From NCBI GenBank assembly GCA_022225965.2, contig JAKJXP020000178.1:1-45674 (forward strand): a DNA stretch of 45,674 bases. The letters run 5' to 3'. Every line of letters begins with the position of its first letter. Position 1 is the stretch's first letter. The translations under genes were made by a program, and so were the position numbers. The DNA comes from Diatrype stigma (Eukaryota > Ascomycota > Sordariomycetes > Xylariales > Diatrypaceae). The notes below the pieces were generated by a model, which had not been told where the DNA came from, searched no databases, and worked only from the letters and a program-made list of their open reading frames with translations. Below are positions 1 through 10,031 of the stretch, in pieces.

Positions 1-342
1 GGGGGGGGCAGCATTATAAAACAGCATGCCTTCTATCTTAACAGAAAATGAAACAAAAATCCTACCACTCTTCGAATGGCTCATTCTCGTGGCTAGGTAC
101 CAATATTTACTAGTTTTTGCCATCTATTCACGTCGTCATCCATTCATTTCAGGACAACCCTGCTTGACGTCAATTACGGTCTTCGTCCCATCTTCAGTGT
201 AGAAGTACACAAGCGCTGCCGAAGCGAATTAAGCGAGGGGCCATTGGTTAGTTGGCAAAGGTGAGGTCATCCTATGAGCCATTGTGACTCAAGCTATGGT
301 GGTTATATTTCACAAGGATCAGTTCGATATCCCTCTCTTGCA

Positions 343-348
343 TATAAA
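343..348 (+). promoter_or_regulatory. TATA-like box upstream of the 489-1406 gene
   Basis: A TATAAA hexamer lies about 140 bp before the ATG at 489. Its position fits a core promoter for that gene, but no transcription start is known. The rest of 1-488 holds no ORF or RNA gene that I can support. Confidence 0.35.
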
Positions 349-488
349 AGCTAACTATCGCAACTCCATGGAAGGTTCATTCTATATTCTCCAAACAGCC
401 CTTTCTTGTCGACCACTTCACAGGCGATCATCACAGAAGTGAAGGTACACCACGCAGTCTTCATTTTTTTACCGGACCGCATCCCAGC

Positions 489-1406
489 ATGTCTTCTTCA
501 CAGCAGGATAAGCACTCTCTTGTTCGACGCTGGCTAGAGCCAGGGACGCCAAACCACCCATCATACCCAATTTCGACCATTCATGACGGTCTCAAATCCA
601 TCCAAGATCGATCTGCACTCATAGCTAGGTTGGATGGGTTGTTAAACTACAGTGATGATGAGGAAAGAGACTACGATGTCCAGACGAGGCGTTGTATTAT
701 CATTGAACTCTACAAAGACACGTTGCTCCACCAGTGGATGCGCCCTAGTGAAAGGGAGGGCAGGCAAAGGACGCTTCTCATCATCGGGGACATAAAGCAC
801 GAGACGCCGGAAACTGAGTATTCGGAACTGTCCTATCCCCTAGCTTGGCTTGCGAGATTCTTGGATGAGAAGACAGAGTGCTTGACGCTGAGCTATACCG
901 CCTTTTCGAACATGAACGAGTGGAAGGGAACCGGAGTCGACGTCTTGGTTTCGTTGGTCACCCAACTGGTGGTACAAATAGCGCTGAAGCGAGACCGTAT
1001 AAACATCCAGTCGTTTCTGGAGGATACGAAGAACCGTCTATATGAGGCCAAAGGAAGCCTGGAGAGCATTACAGCACTTTTTCACCGACTCCTGGACATT
1101 CTACCGGCGGATGAGACTGTTCACATTATCATGGATTTCAACAGTGTGCCAGGTTCCCATGCAGTCATAAAAACCATTTGGGACTTGACCAATCGGGAAG
1201 GCGCTGTCGTCAAACTACTCATTGCTGACTACGACATAGAAAAGGATTACGAGGTAGTGTGTAGATATCGGGAGGATGAGCCTTATTTTGAGATGATCAC
1301 GGTCAACATGGGCGGGGGTTCACCTAAGAAGCCAGAGGAGAAGGACGCACACAAGCTGTGGAAGGATGTTATGGACCTAGATGATACAACTAACGGATAT
1401 ACGTAG
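489..1406 (+). CDS. Hypothetical protein, degenerate STAND/NACHT-like NTPase fold
   Basis: This is an intronless 305-residue ORF. I do not recognise a named family. The order of segments resembles the nucleotide-binding part of fungal STAND (NLR-like) proteins. A hydrophobic strand at residues 95-99 (LLIIGDI) sits where a P-loop should be, but GxxxxGKS is replaced by GDIKHETPE. Next come a strand (LTLSYTAF), a helix with VDVLVSLVTQL, and a segment LPADETVHIIMDFNSV placed like Walker B, where the usual DALDEC is missing. There is no signal peptide or membrane segment, and no repeat domain follows before the stop. The first ATG is used; a TATA-like box lies upstream. It may be a non-catalytic relic of an NLR or an unrelated protein. 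The fold assignment is inference. Confidence 0.55.
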   Translation: MSSSQQDKHSLVRRWLEPGTPNHPSYPISTIHDGLKSIQDRSALIARLDGLLNYSDDEERDYDVQTRRCIIIELYKDTLLHQWMRPSEREGRQRTLLIIGDIKHETPETEYSELSYPLAWLARFLDEKTECLTLSYTAFSNMNEWKGTGVDVLVSLVTQLVVQIALKRDRINIQSFLEDTKNRLYEAKGSLESITALFHRLLDILPADETVHIIMDFNSVPGSHAVIKTIWDLTNREGAVVKLLIADYDIEKDYEVVCRYREDEPYFEMITVNMGGGSPKKPEEKDAHKLWKDVMDLDDTTNGYT

Positions 1407-2440
1407 GAGAGAGAAGGGGATTGGAATGGATATTTGAGACTTAAGCTTAGAGTGGTATCATTGCTGCGCTCAGGAGGAGTGATAATTATATCTCAAGTTA
1501 TTGTCATTACAGATTATTGGGACTTGGGTTGCTTCACTTGGTGCTTTGCGATTAGATTCCGAGAGCTCTAGGTATAAGAAATCAAGATGTTTGCAATTGA
1601 CAGCGCGTAAAGATTTAGTGTCGAGGTCCATTGAGTCATTCCCTAATCGCACTATCAATCGTACAATCTTCACCTGTGGGAAGAGAGGCCAGAGATCAGG
1701 TTCATATTGCTTGAAACCAGCAGTAAGATATGCAACCCCTAGGACCATTCAACGCCAGAGGCAGATTCCATAGATGCTGTTAGAGTAGTTACATGATGTT
1801 GAATAGGGGCAATACGCCCCACACATATTGTGTACTAAGTATGTATATCAGTGTAGTCCCCCCAGCCCACTGGCTGGACACTTAGTATGGATTCTAACGG
1901 ATATTCATCCCATAGACTTGATACATGATGGAATGGAATGAGATGTGGCACAAAGGGCTTGAAGGAAGCCGATGCCCAACTTACGGAATGAGCAGTGATT
2001 CATAGGTGCTTGTGACCAGCGGTAGAGTGTTACAAGCCGGTAATGCTTCATTCCAGGTGGGAGTGAAGAGTATGAGAAGTAGGCACACACCATTACCACG
2101 TCCATGAAAGAATATGTACACAGATACCGACAAGCGGATTGTCAAATAATCTCCCGCTTTCAATGAACAGACATCATAGCCTGCATTTCATGATTTATAT
2201 CATCGGCATATGCTTGTGGATTACCCTTACTTATTCAAAGCTAAACTGCATGATGAAATCTCCGACATATTTCAGAAGTACTGGCCGGAGGAGGGACTGG
2301 CCTGGAAGAAGCTGGCCGGCGCCAGCTGGTAAGAAAAAGGATAGAATGTCGGGTATTTCGACACAGCAAGTTCGTTGGGAGGGTCAGCGTCAAACAATCT
2401 ATCCTACTTCCGTAGTTATAGGCGCACTGCAATAGAACCT
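1407..2440. other. Intergenic stretch, no gene supported
   Basis: Only short overlapping ORFs (up to about 98 codons) on both strands, without recognisable motifs. A GCTGGCCGG-rich patch at about 2282-2330 resembles the repeat island at 4107-4671. Confidence 0.5.
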
Positions 2441-3560
2441 CTACTGATATTCTACTGATAGAAAAGCCGGAGGACACAACGTCACCATTGCATGGTGATC
2501 CCCTCCTTCAATCCAACCTCCATCATCTGTAGGGCCTCGTCGCGGTGTTTCTGCATATCGATATCGATGATGAAGTCCCACCCGTGACATAAACGACTTG
2601 AATTTCTCCGGGTCTAGCCCCATCTCCTCATCACTCCCGGTCACCATGGCACCCGTGATCCGACTCGACTCGACGATACGCTGCGTGCGGGGGCGGCGGA
2701 TCTGATCGTACACGTTCAAGGCCGTGAGGGCCTCGGCAGGCGTTTTGGCGCGCCCGAGCAAGGTGGAGAGGATCAGGCTGTCTTCGAGAGACATCCCACC
2801 GCCGGAACCCTGCCATGGTGTTGTCGAGTGGGCGGCATCGCCAGTGATGCAGATGGCACCGGAAACGTAACTGCGCGCTTTGGGGTGTTCCCAAAGATAC
2901 AGGGCTTTGTGCTCAGGCTGATCGCAAAGCAGCTGCGTGTGTTGTCAATACCGTATGCTATATATATAATACACCATTTGCTCGGGATAGCTCCAATCTC
3001 GGGGTCAACAGCTTACTTCGTTCACAGCCTTGTTAAGATGGGACGGCCAATCTCGGTACAGTTTGTTGATCTCGTCGGCGGTCACGTTGCGGTACCAACT
3101 TTCCAATGGCCCAGACTCGCCTCCTTTCTCTTGGTCATTAGAAGCAATGGCGAACTGAACCAGCTGACCACCGCTGAGAATGTTATGCAGTAGAAAAGAG
3201 TTGTGGCCCGCCCACCCATATTCGCGGGCATCCTTGATGTCTACAAGCTCTTCTCCTAGGCTAGCCTGAGCTTTGTCAAACGGCTGGAGCGTCATGAGGA
3301 ACCAGGCACCCGTGTTTCGCGGAGATGCCGCGGGATCCTTCTCACCCAGGATGAGTTTTCGAATGGTACTATGGATACCATCAGCTCCGACAAGGATGTT
3401 GCATTTATGTGTAGTTCCATCGGTAAAAGAGAGAGTGAGGAAGCCAGAGTTTCGGTCCACTCTCTGAAGCTTTTTAGAGGCATGCATGCGATACTGCGGA
3501 ACGCCTGCGAGCAGCTCTTGCAGCAAGGCGGCGCGATGGCGATTCTGATAGACGGGGTCA
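2441..3560 (-). pseudogene. 5'-truncated FAD-dependent monooxygenase (salicylate hydroxylase-like)
   Basis: The minus strand encodes about 344 residues of a group A flavoprotein monooxygenase, spliced as 3560..3017 and 2932..2441. The intron (3016..2933, 84 nt) has GTAAGC and CAG borders and joins the frames in phase 0. Visible motifs are HRAALLQELL (the conserved HRxxL helix), the DG motif region ILVGADGIHSTIR, and after the intron GDAAHSTTPWQGSGGG, the GD motif that binds the FAD ribityl/phosphate. Members are usually 420-450 residues. The N-terminal Rossmann segment with GxGxxG is absent: a stop lies in frame just upstream (about 3572-3574) and no GxGxxG coding sequence is visible on this strand up to about 4030. 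A short open stretch at 3580-3690 in another frame could be a remnant. It is most likely a decayed gene, or the 5' part has been lost by rearrangement. Family assignment is firm; non-functionality is inferred. Confidence 0.7.
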
Positions 3561-4106
3561 TGACACTGACCTTACCTTAGGCTTTCTCTAAGACTCTCTC
3601 GCTCTGATTCCAGTCGCATGTGCCCTTGGGCTCTAGTGCTTTTATGCCTACGAGGTACTCATCACTTTGGCCAGAGATGTACTATGTATTAAGTGACAAA
3701 TTGGATCGTCCCTTGTCTCGGAGTGTTATGTGTCATTGAAAGCCACTGCATATAACTACGATGTGATGGGGTAAGGGGGGCGCCGAACGAGCCAACACAA
3801 CGTGAATCAAGCATGTAGAAGTGTGTGGCCTGGGACAAGCCCCCATGCTAGTTATAATGCAGGTTGTTGCGTACCTAGGTAGGTAGTTACTGATGGGGAG
3901 TTGTATGATATACCTAGTGGATGGGTTACATCGAGTGGGTGCCGTTACTTAGGGGCAGCCTGTCGGTAACCAACTGCAGATGGAACGGGGGCCATAACAA
4001 CTCATAACAATACCTAGCCAACTGCAAGCGACTATGCTACACATTGATACGGGCAACGGGCGTATCTTCATCGATAAGCTGGAAAGGAGCTACCTTTATT
4101 GGAACG
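3561..4106. other. Intergenic stretch, no gene supported
   Basis: No recognisable coding sequence apart from the possible 3580-3690 remnant noted with the monooxygenase. Around 3870-3900 it contains CCTAGGTAGGTAG words of the kind scattered through the intergenic DNA of this window. Confidence 0.45.
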
Positions 4107-4671
4107 GTATTGGCAGGAAAGAACTGGCAAGGACAGAACCGACAAGGGAAGAACTGGCAGGAAAACAGGAGAATTACTATAGGGGTTGTATCCTACCTTA
4201 CCGGCTGTCAGCTTTGCCGTGATATTCAAATTCCCCCAATGCAAGTACCATACTAAGGCCATCAATACCGCACCTAAACCTGGCCATTCGTCATAATACA
4301 GCTTTGCATTATACCATAGTACCGACAACCGAGCTGGGGCCGGAGCTGGGGCCGGAGCTGGTGGCACAAAGCAGCGGCGTTGACATAGAAAGCGCTGATT
4401 CCAGGAAGCGCTGGCACCAGGAGGAATAAACAAGATTGTGCCTATTAGTTCTATGTCGAGGGTTGCTATTGTTATTCGGTTGGCATATGCAAACTCCTTT
4501 GTTTCAGGAGGATTTCTAGGTATTCTGGCATATATGGAAAGCCTGGCTCAAGAGGGCCTGGCTCGTACGTAGCTGGCCCGGAAGAAGCTGGCCGGAAAGA
4601 AGCCGGCAGGGAAAGAAGCCGGCAGGGAAAGAAGCTGGCAGAGCTTCTTTCCCTTTCTCAGCTTCTTTCCC
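4107..4671. repeat. Degenerate GCTGGC / GGAAAGAA repeat island
   Basis: Several short tandem arrays lie close together. About 4107-4165 has diverged GAACTGGCAGGAAA-like copies. 4331-4360 has a 12-bp unit GAGCTGGGGCCG in 2.5 copies. 4596-4641 has a 16-bp unit AAAGAAGCCGGCAGGG in almost three copies. The last unit runs into a perfect hairpin (4625-4653). No coding function is apparent. Confidence 0.7.
4625..4653. repeat. Perfect 12-bp inverted repeat, 5-nt loop
   Basis: GGGAAAGAAGCT at 4625-4636 and its exact reverse complement AGCTTCTTTCCC at 4642-4653 flank the loop GGCAG. A further partial copy of the right arm follows at about 4660-4671. Confidence 0.85.
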
Positions 4672-5320
4672 AAAAAAAACTAGGCCCAGCTGGTATCATA
4701 ACCTACGATTAGGTCGAGCGGGTTGTGGGATTGGTAGTGATAAAAGGAGAGCTCGCTCAGAACACCGGTTTGAAAGGGCTTATAAGGGAGCGTTTTCAAA
4801 ACACCAGTACCTAGGTTCACTTGGTTGTGATCTTCTTACTGCTGGTGGTGTTGTAACGAGAACAGGTACTTCTTTTCTAAGCAGCATAAGACAGTTCGTT
4901 TTTTGTGTATAAACCAGGCGTTACAAAAGTTCCTATTTTCCCCACTTGCTTCAACAAGATGCAGTATGATGCGATGCAATGCAGAAACAGAAGATTCATC
5001 TATCCCTCCTTGCTCTCTATCCCCCCTACATTAGTATACATTGACACAACGTCTAAAGCGTTCTGTTGTCCATTAATCCCATCGGCAGGGCACGTATTAC
5101 ACCTCGTTGAGCAAATTTGCCACCCCCTACCGGTTAGCCCCCATCGATGCCAAGATGTGATAGCGAAATGGCAGGTAAAATAGAAAAAGAAAAGCATGCT
5201 TGGTGGTATCATAATGCCTCATTTCCTCATAATCTTCGTAACATGCCGTAATACAAGGAAACGGAAGCGCAGTGCAAGACCCCTTCTCCTCTCGCGGGGT
5301 CGGTCCAGAATCGATCCGGA
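4672..5320. other. Intergenic stretch, no gene supported
   Basis: Only short overlapping ORFs on both strands at 4905-5212 with no motif. Probably the 3' flank of the F-box gene. Confidence 0.4.
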
Positions 5321-6760
5321 CTAGTCATCGTCGTAGAAGTCCGAAAAGTCATCGGTTTCGAGTGCACCGGGATGTCTTTCGCCACAGTTTGTACACTTGG
5401 GCGGGTAGTCGGGGTTACCTATCATCCTTAGGTCTACTTCATCCTCCTCAACATCCATCCACGGTAGCCCACTGACCCTGTCAAACAATTCCCATTTGCG
5501 CTTCTCGGTGTTGTCCACCTGAATAGGGACCTTCTTCCATATGGTACGACAAAAATGATGCGCGTGCGAGGGCGGCTCCTCCTCCTCCTTGGGCGCCGGT
5601 GGAAATTCCTCTACGTCGTGAACGTGACCTTCGTTACGATGCAAGACGCCTCGGCCGGTGGCATGGCGCATGGCACGAACAACTTTCACAGCGTAACTGC
5701 ACTCCCCATCACCACATGGCAGAGCCCGAATGCCGTTCCTGATCGCCATCATAGTGGAAGCGTGGTCGACGAGGAGACCTTCGGACTTCAGAAGACCACT
5801 TAGCTCGCTGCTAACTCGGAAGCCAGTTTCGTCGTTTGGCAGTCCAGTAAGAATCACCTCGTTCAAGGAACAGCCCATCTGATGAGAGGCCAAATCGTGC
5901 AGGTGCGAGGGCGGTGACATCAGCATGCCGTCGCCGAAGTTGACGAAGTCGATGCGCAAACACTCGAGGTTCGGGAGGAGGCGGGCACGCTTATGAGCCT
6001 TCAGAAGTTCGAAATCGGTTGTGCCATCGGTAGGGTCGAACGGGGGAAGCATAGCCTCAAGAAAATCGATGAGTTGGTAGTAGGCATATGCACGGAAGCC
6101 GCCACGAGCTAAGCTGTGCTCCTTGGGTCGTATGCTGACCTCAAGCCGCTTGGGTTTCTTAAAGTCCGGGTGATAGCTGCTAGGAAGTTTATGGACTCGG
6201 TCCTCGTCATCGTAGAACTTGGCAATGACGCGAAAGTTGATTGAGCGGATATTCGCACGATGGTTAAGAGGCACCTCGGCAAATTGGCGCAAGGCCTCGG
6301 GTGTAGTGAAGACAAACGAGTTGTTGTTCCACAGGTATCGGGAGCCTTCAACGTAGTATGCCTTACAGGTAGCAAGGAAGTGAATCGCGATCTGGTTAGA
6401 TTTGACCTTCTCACGGAGCAAGAGATGATCGTTCTTAACTTTGGAGAGAGGATCTACTATAGGGAGCGGGCTTGTCATGGCGTAGGATAGGATTCTGAGT
6501 TGAAGCTCAACTGGAATATGTGGCAGCGTCTTGCTTCGCTTCGTTGTAGCACGAGTGATGCGGGCAGGGGTAAGGCCACGTGCCTCGTGCGAAACTGAAG
6601 CCGAAGCTGAAGCCTCTGTTCGCCAAGAGATTCCATTCTCACGGAGGAGTCGCTTCAGGGTCAAGACTTCCTCCTTCAGATGTCTGTTCTGGGTGCGAAG
6701 GGGTTGGTTATAGTAGATCTCGGCCTGATCGGCCTGATCACGGCACTCCCATGCGGAAAC
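5321..6760 (-). CDS. F-box-type protein with leucine-rich coiled-coil N-terminus; 5' exon not found
   Basis: One long minus-strand frame ends at 5321. It has no ATG before the conserved domain: the first in-frame Met would cut the F-box-like segment LPHIPVELQLRILSYAM. Reading upstream, the frame stays open to an acceptor CTATAG at 6766-6761, so the visible exon starts at 6760 and an upstream coding exon must exist; I could not locate it in 6767-8700. The exon opens with a zipper-like region (LRTQNRHLKEEV, then LTLKRLLREN), then the F-box-like helix, then a long alpha/beta region without obvious leucine-rich repeats, an acidic/proline linker and a C-terminal CTNCGERHPG followed by an Asp-rich tail. 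Such proteins are common in filamentous fungi and are presumed SCF ubiquitin ligase adaptors, but no substrate can be named. About 478 residues are visible. Confidence 0.72.
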   Translation of the reverse strand, partial: VSAWECRDQADQAEIYYNQPLRTQNRHLKEEVLTLKRLLRENGISWRTEASASASVSHEARGLTPARITRATTKRSKTLPHIPVELQLRILSYAMTSPLPIVDPLSKVKNDHLLLREKVKSNQIAIHFLATCKAYYVEGSRYLWNNNSFVFTTPEALRQFAEVPLNHRANIRSINFRVIAKFYDDEDRVHKLPSSYHPDFKKPKRLEVSIRPKEHSLARGGFRAYAYYQLIDFLEAMLPPFDPTDGTTDFELLKAHKRARLLPNLECLRIDFVNFGDGMLMSPPSHLHDLASHQMGCSLNEVILTGLPNDETGFRVSSELSGLLKSEGLLVDHASTMMAIRNGIRALPCGDGECSYAVKVVRAMRHATGRGVLHRNEGHVHDVEEFPPAPKEEEEPPSHAHHFCRTIWKKVPIQVDNTEKRKWELFDRVSGLPWMDVEEDEVDLRMIGNPDYPPKCTNCGERHPGALETDDFSDFYDDD

Positions 6761-7435
6761 CTATAGATATTAGTTATGAAGCTGGGTGGATCGAAGAGGA
6801 ATCCTTTTCAGCTGATAGGTGTGCAAGTCAGACATACCATTTCCGAATACTATCAACAAGCAATGGACTTGTTGTTCATGACCATGTACACTATGTACAG
6901 TTGAATGGGGTGTTCGGAGGAACTGGTGACACTTGGGAAGGCAGATGTACAATCGTAAAATAGCATGTGAAGTGGCGAAACTTTGAGAATAGACGATTGT
7001 CAAGTGCGCCACAGTAATGATAGCTGATGATGTGTTACAGCTTGACAGGTGAGGATCTCAGTTGTGGTCCTAGCCCCGGGACTGATAGTACATAAATGTA
7101 CGGTTAGAACGTCCGCAACCGAATCGGATCCAGTAGCCGAGCAACAATATTGGTTGTGTAGTCGTGGCCAGTACAATCATGCGACGATGATGAGAGATTG
7201 GTGGAAGAAACGGAGGCGATGATAGACGTCCCGATTGCTGGACGGTGTGTGGGAAGCCCTCCGTTGGTACAAATCAATCCTGCAAGGACGAGATGGGTGG
7301 ATGAAGGGGCAAGGTAAGGTGAGACGAAGTAGCTACCTACAGTGACGGGGCGAGGTGAAGTGGGAGGACGGTGAAGTCAAGTTGAGTTGAGCCAGATCAG
7401 GTCAAACAAATCCAGTCTGGATCCGTGCTCGGGGC

Positions 7436-7560
7436 TGCTTTGTCAATGTCAGTCAGTGTCAATGAATGAAAGTCAAACGCAATGCCAGTGTCAACGGCCT
7501 CGTCGACGTCGATGTCAAGGCCAAGGTCAAGTATCAATGTTGGTGTTGGGCAAACGTCGA
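7436..7560. repeat. GTCAA-rich degenerate repeat
   Basis: The pentamer GTCAA and close variants (GTCAATG, GTCAAG) recur many times, with irregular spacing of roughly 6-20 bp. The ORFs that cross it, on both strands, are produced by the repeat. Confidence 0.5.
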
Positions 7561-7704
7561 CAGTAATTTCCGATATCCTCGGCTTGGATGTCGTCGTCAC
7601 TGGGAAAATGGAAATGGGTTGTTAGTCAGATGTTTAGATGGTGCTTTTTAGAGATCCCTGATCCGTCTTTCCTTCTGGTGCTGATTGTCGTTGCCACCCT
7701 TCTT

Positions 7705-7960
7705 AGGCGGGTATGTAGGCACTAATAAGTTACCTATACATGTACAATACGTAGGTAGGTAACTTAAGTAAGTAATGCTAAGTGCTGGTACCTACGTGTA
7801 TGTCGGCACCTAAATCCTGGGTTTGGTTGCCGAAAAGGTGCAGGAAAGGTGATGTTCCCAGGGCTATATGGAGGGACATATGCCTGTAGGTACCTGTAGG
7901 TCAGTACCTGCCAATGTATGCTGCTATACAGGTATGTACATGTATGTAGGTAAGTAGTTA
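7705..7960. repeat. TAGGTA / TACCTA-rich intergenic patch
   Basis: Dense occurrences of TAGGTA, GTACCTA and ATGTACATG-type words, partly palindromic. The same words recur near 3880, 8160, 20560, 20880, 30210, 31020, 34910, 44090 and 44870, always outside genes. Confidence 0.5.
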
Positions 7961-8396
7961 CATATGGGCTGAGACAACCTGAAATCAGACGATATGTAGC
8001 TTACCTAAGTAGTCCGATACGGGCACTACCGTAAACATCAAATGGCTTCAGTACATACACAAATAGAAGATTATTTCCGGAAACCCTTTTTTTACTTTCA
8101 CCATTTACTTGAATAAGAACATACTTAGGTATATTCAACTCTCTTGCATACCTGAGAAGCACCTCAATCAGGTGGGTAGGTATCGATAAATGTAGGTACC
8201 CCATGTAGTAGGTAATAAACTTGTCCGTCCTGGTGTGTTGCAGCTTGTCTTATATCTTTATCGACATCATAGTGTGTGGCATAGTTTTGAACAGCTAGAA
8301 GGTAGACATCCAGCCCCTCTTGGCCACTTTAGTCTTCATGATAAAAGTTGTGAAACGACCGAACATCTCCTTCCCGGACAACCCTTGTTCGACAGA

Positions 8397-8424
8397 AGCA
8401 GCAGCAGCAACAGCAGCAGCAGCA
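8397..8424 (+). repeat. AGC trinucleotide microsatellite
   Basis: Nine AGC/AAC triplets in a row in non-coding DNA about 310 bp beyond the DPH5 stop codon. Confidence 0.85.
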
Positions 8425-8738
8425 ATGGATGTAGAGGTGAGCAGTGTGCCTTGTTTGTGGGACTGGGCCTACCATCATGACCAAGACCTCTCATAACCTG
8501 ATCAAGCAGCACCAGTACAGTTTACAGCGCCTCTCCGTTGGAAGCGTGCGCTGGATGGCCTGCAATGATATTTCGAAGTGGTCTTTTATCATCCTAGGAA
8601 CAGAAGATAGGAAAGAAGGGATGGACCTCCCTTTTCTTTTCCGACCAAATCCCTTAGCAGAGCCATAGCAAGATGGAATGGTCGAAACTAAAGGCTAGAT
8701 GTATAATAATTAGGCAGTAATGTGATTTTTTATTGAAG

Positions 8739-9812
8739 TTATGGCTTGCCGTAGTCACTAGCCCAGATCTTATCCCACAACTCTTTATCTACAGCAAACT
8801 CCCTTGCGTAATCCCTTTCGAGCTCGTGCCCGCGCCTGCCCAGCAGCACCAGGCTATGTAGCGGCGGGCCTAGCGCCTCGTCCGCGTCACAGAGCTGGGC
8901 CAGCGTGCCCGCGACGAACTTCTCGGCGCGGCCGCCGACGCGCGCGGCGCCGACGGCTAGGCTGTCGGGACCGTAAACGCCCTCAGACCGGGTCTCCTCG
9001 ACCTCGAGCATCTGGCGGGCGCACTGACCCACGGTCATGTAGCGCGGGGGCTCGAAGATCTTGCGGCCGCGCATTAGGTTCTCGAGGCTCTGCTCCTTCA
9101 CCTTGATGTCGAGCAGCACGAGGGTGTGCAGACCGATGGCCCGGTTTTCTCGCACCCGGTCGTAAAACGATGATGGCCGCCACTCTTCCGTGAAGAACAC
9201 CATCGATACCGTCTGCCCGAAGTTGTACAGCTGTAGGCCTGTCGCCCCGATACCCGACATGATCGATGCGTTCGGCACTGTCTGCACGGCGATCGCGAGC
9301 TCGCGCGCCCGGATTACGAGGTCCGTGTGTGTCGTGGCGCTAAAAGGGGTTAAAATCGCAGTGCATTGTGAGCGCAAGCCACGTCTCGTCTCGGTGTCCA
9401 GGGATGAGATAGCAGATGGGAAATGCGCGGCAACAGGGAGGGCGTGGGGGGATGAGGACAAGGCTAAGCATAGAACATCATTCATACCCGAATGGATCAC
9501 CAACTACGAGGAAGGCGACGTCCTCTGTTTGCGCATCTCGTAGGATCTCGTCGCTGTTAGACTCGACCATTTCTCGATCGGCGACTATGATGGATCTGCC
9601 ATAATAACTCTCCTACTGTGCCATTAGCGTTAGCTGCTTGCTAGGTATGGCGAGGGGAGACTTGGAGGGTGCGATACCAGAACGGACTGATCGACAAGTA
9701 GGATGCTCGTATAGGCCTCGAGATAGACCCGGGATGCCTTCTTGACGATCTCGAGGCCTTTGACAGTGATATCCGTCTCGTCTGAGAGGCCGAGGCCGAC
9801 GAGGTACAACAT
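8739..9812 (-). CDS. dph5: Diphthine methyl ester synthase (diphthamide biosynthesis, DPH5)
   Basis: Three exons, 9812..9678, 9612..9488 and 9339..8739, give 286 residues; yeast Dph5 has 300. The S-adenosylmethionine-dependent enzyme methylates the modified histidine of elongation factor 2 to diphthine methyl ester, a cytosolic step of diphthamide synthesis. The N-terminus [19 protein letters not shown] is the signature of the tetrapyrrole-methylase fold. Exon 2 gives [18 protein letters not shown] and, with exon 3, VVGDPFGATTHTDL, the cofactor-site loop. Exon 3 carries [32 protein letters not shown] and PPRYM, all strongly conserved. Introns are 9677..9613 (65 nt, phase 0, ending TAG) and 9487..9340 (148 nt, phase 2). 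The ATG at 9812 matches the family start exactly. The gene ends before the C-terminal acidic extension seen in yeast. A pogo-type MITE lies 220 bp upstream of the start codon. Confidence 0.96.
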
Positions 9813-10031
9813 TGTGAAAGCGGCCGTGTATCTCGTTTGTAATCCAGGGACTGCGAGGGATAGGGGGATCGGAAGCTGACAACAGCACGAACAGAAGCTA
9901 CGAAATTTGATATGGCGGGGTAGTTGATTAACTTGGTCGTTTCGCGCTGAGGATATTTCCTATGTCTTCCTACATGCATAAATCGCGGGGTAGCTTTATT
10001 TCGGGCTCAAGCTAATACTGCTTTAACCATA

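Larger units (their letters stand above)
6767..8738. other. Long intergenic region between F-box gene and DPH5
   Basis: About 2 kb without a supportable gene. It should contain the missing first exon and promoter of the F-box gene. It holds a GTCAA-rich patch (about 7436-7560), a TAGGTA/TACCTA-rich patch (7705-7960 and again 8000-8215) and an AGC microsatellite (8397-8424). The short ORFs here follow these repeats and are not convincing. Confidence 0.45.

Noticed and set aside
1470..1748. 92-codon minus-strand ORF with plausible protein-like composition
   Set aside because: No motif, no neighbour context, and the opposite strand is equally open; not enough to call a gene.
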